From Gammaproteobacteria bacterium (GTDB lineage: Bacteria > Pseudomonadota > Gammaproteobacteria > AKS1), in assembly GCA_027006175.1 (NCBI GenBank), contig JALTKS010000077.1, forward strand, positions 1 through 52,615: DNA of 52,615 bases. Direction: 5' to 3'. Each line of letters begins with the position of its first letter. Within the stretch, counting starts at the first letter, position 1. A program made the translations under genes and the position numbers. This document shows positions 52,330 to 52,615 of this stretch, piece after piece. The notes under the pieces were generated by a model. That model ran no database searches and was not told where the DNA came from. It worked only from the letters and a program-made list of their open reading frames with translations.

Positions 52330-52615
52330 ATGAAAAATAGAGCTGGTCTACTGGAAACATGTTTGTATATATTATCTTTCTTTTCCTATGTTGGCGCTGT
52401 TTTTGCGATAATTAATTATGGTGAATTGGTTAGTAAAAACCCTGTTGTATCATTTCTTACAGTTGTTGTTGTACCGGGTATAATCAGTATTTCTTTTGGA
52501 TTGGCATTTCATTACTGTGCAAAATTTATTGTTAAAGGAAGTAAAAAGGCTTGGGCGATATCAGTATTTTTATTAGGCGTTCAAGTATTGGTTGGTTTGT
52601 TGACTATTTACTTTA
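52330..52615 (+). CDS. Small membrane protein, 3' end beyond the window (partial)
   Basis: 95 codons visible from ATG 52330, preceded by AAAGGATG as ribosome site. About three hydrophobic helices are seen (residues about 10-30, 38-60 and 75-95), with a CAKFIVKGSKKAW loop between the last two. No family recognised. It follows the immunity gene by about 170 bases, separated by the inverted repeat. Confidence 0.6.
   Translation, partial: MKNRAGLLETCLYILSFFSYVGAVFAIINYGELVSKNPVVSFLTVVVVPGIISISFGLAFHYCAKFIVKGSKKAWAISVFLLGVQVLVGLLTIYF

Noticed and set aside
1-52615. tRNA, rRNA or prophage/transposase genes
   Set aside because: None seen on either strand by eye; only the solo inverted repeat near 52185 hints at a mobile element.

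Overview
The window looks like a chromosomal segment of a gammaproteobacterium of moderate G+C. Evidence is the EpmA/Psd neighbourhood, an E. coli-type PyrC, a complete System I cytochrome c maturation set (ccmA to ccmI), a PilU-type ATPase and a two-partner-secretion/CDI-like locus. I cannot name the genus. Most of the left part is on the minus strand.

Layout. (1) 1-2254: the 3' end of epmA, then psd, a PCu(A)C copper chaperone and a SCO protein. (2) 2319-8190: a three-gene minus-strand unit transcribed FecR-domain protein, TPR plus outer-membrane barrel, CHASE2 adenylate cyclase, with a credible sigma70 promoter upstream. (3) 8477-24300: a tightly packed minus-strand operon that starts with a FAD/cNMP-binding/ferredoxin reductase. 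It continues through a di-heme cytochrome b, an FHA-domain ten-heme cytochrome, a HbpS-type lipoprotein, an outer-membrane barrel and a ten-heme cytochrome with an LVIVD propeller, and ends in ccmA-ccmB-ccmC-ccmD-ccmE. (4) 24754-30606 on the plus strand: ccmF-ccmG-ccmH-ccmI and a five-heme cytochrome. (5) 30613-42693 on the minus strand: trhP/yegQ, an RluA-type pseudouridine synthase, chrA, a DUF2238 membrane protein, a PilU-like ATPase, a GAF-GAF-PAS adenylate cyclase, a repetitive coiled-coil protein, an MGH1-type glycoside hydrolase and pyrC. (6) 42976-52157 on the plus strand: a small leader ORF, a TpsB transporter, a HlyC-like acyltransferase, a 2112-residue CdiA-like exoprotein and a probable immunity gene. 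An inverted repeat and the start of a small membrane protein follow.

The most interesting system is the cluster at 11135-24300. Read in order it gives a complete candidate electron path: NAD(P)H to FAD, to four 4Fe-4S clusters, to two b hemes across the inner membrane, to an inner-membrane-anchored ten-heme protein, to an outer-membrane barrel, ten-heme protein and heme-binding lipoprotein. The reductase has two intact cyclic-nucleotide-binding domains and the ten-heme protein a cytoplasmic FHA domain, so electron flow may be gated by cAMP/cGMP and by phosphorylation. Two class III nucleotide cyclases are encoded nearby. The genes for heme attachment are split into two divergent halves around this cluster. 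Direction of electron flow and substrate cannot be read from sequence.

The second system of interest is the CDI-like locus with a HlyC-type lysine acyltransferase between the transporter and exoprotein genes, and an exchangeable toxin/immunity end.
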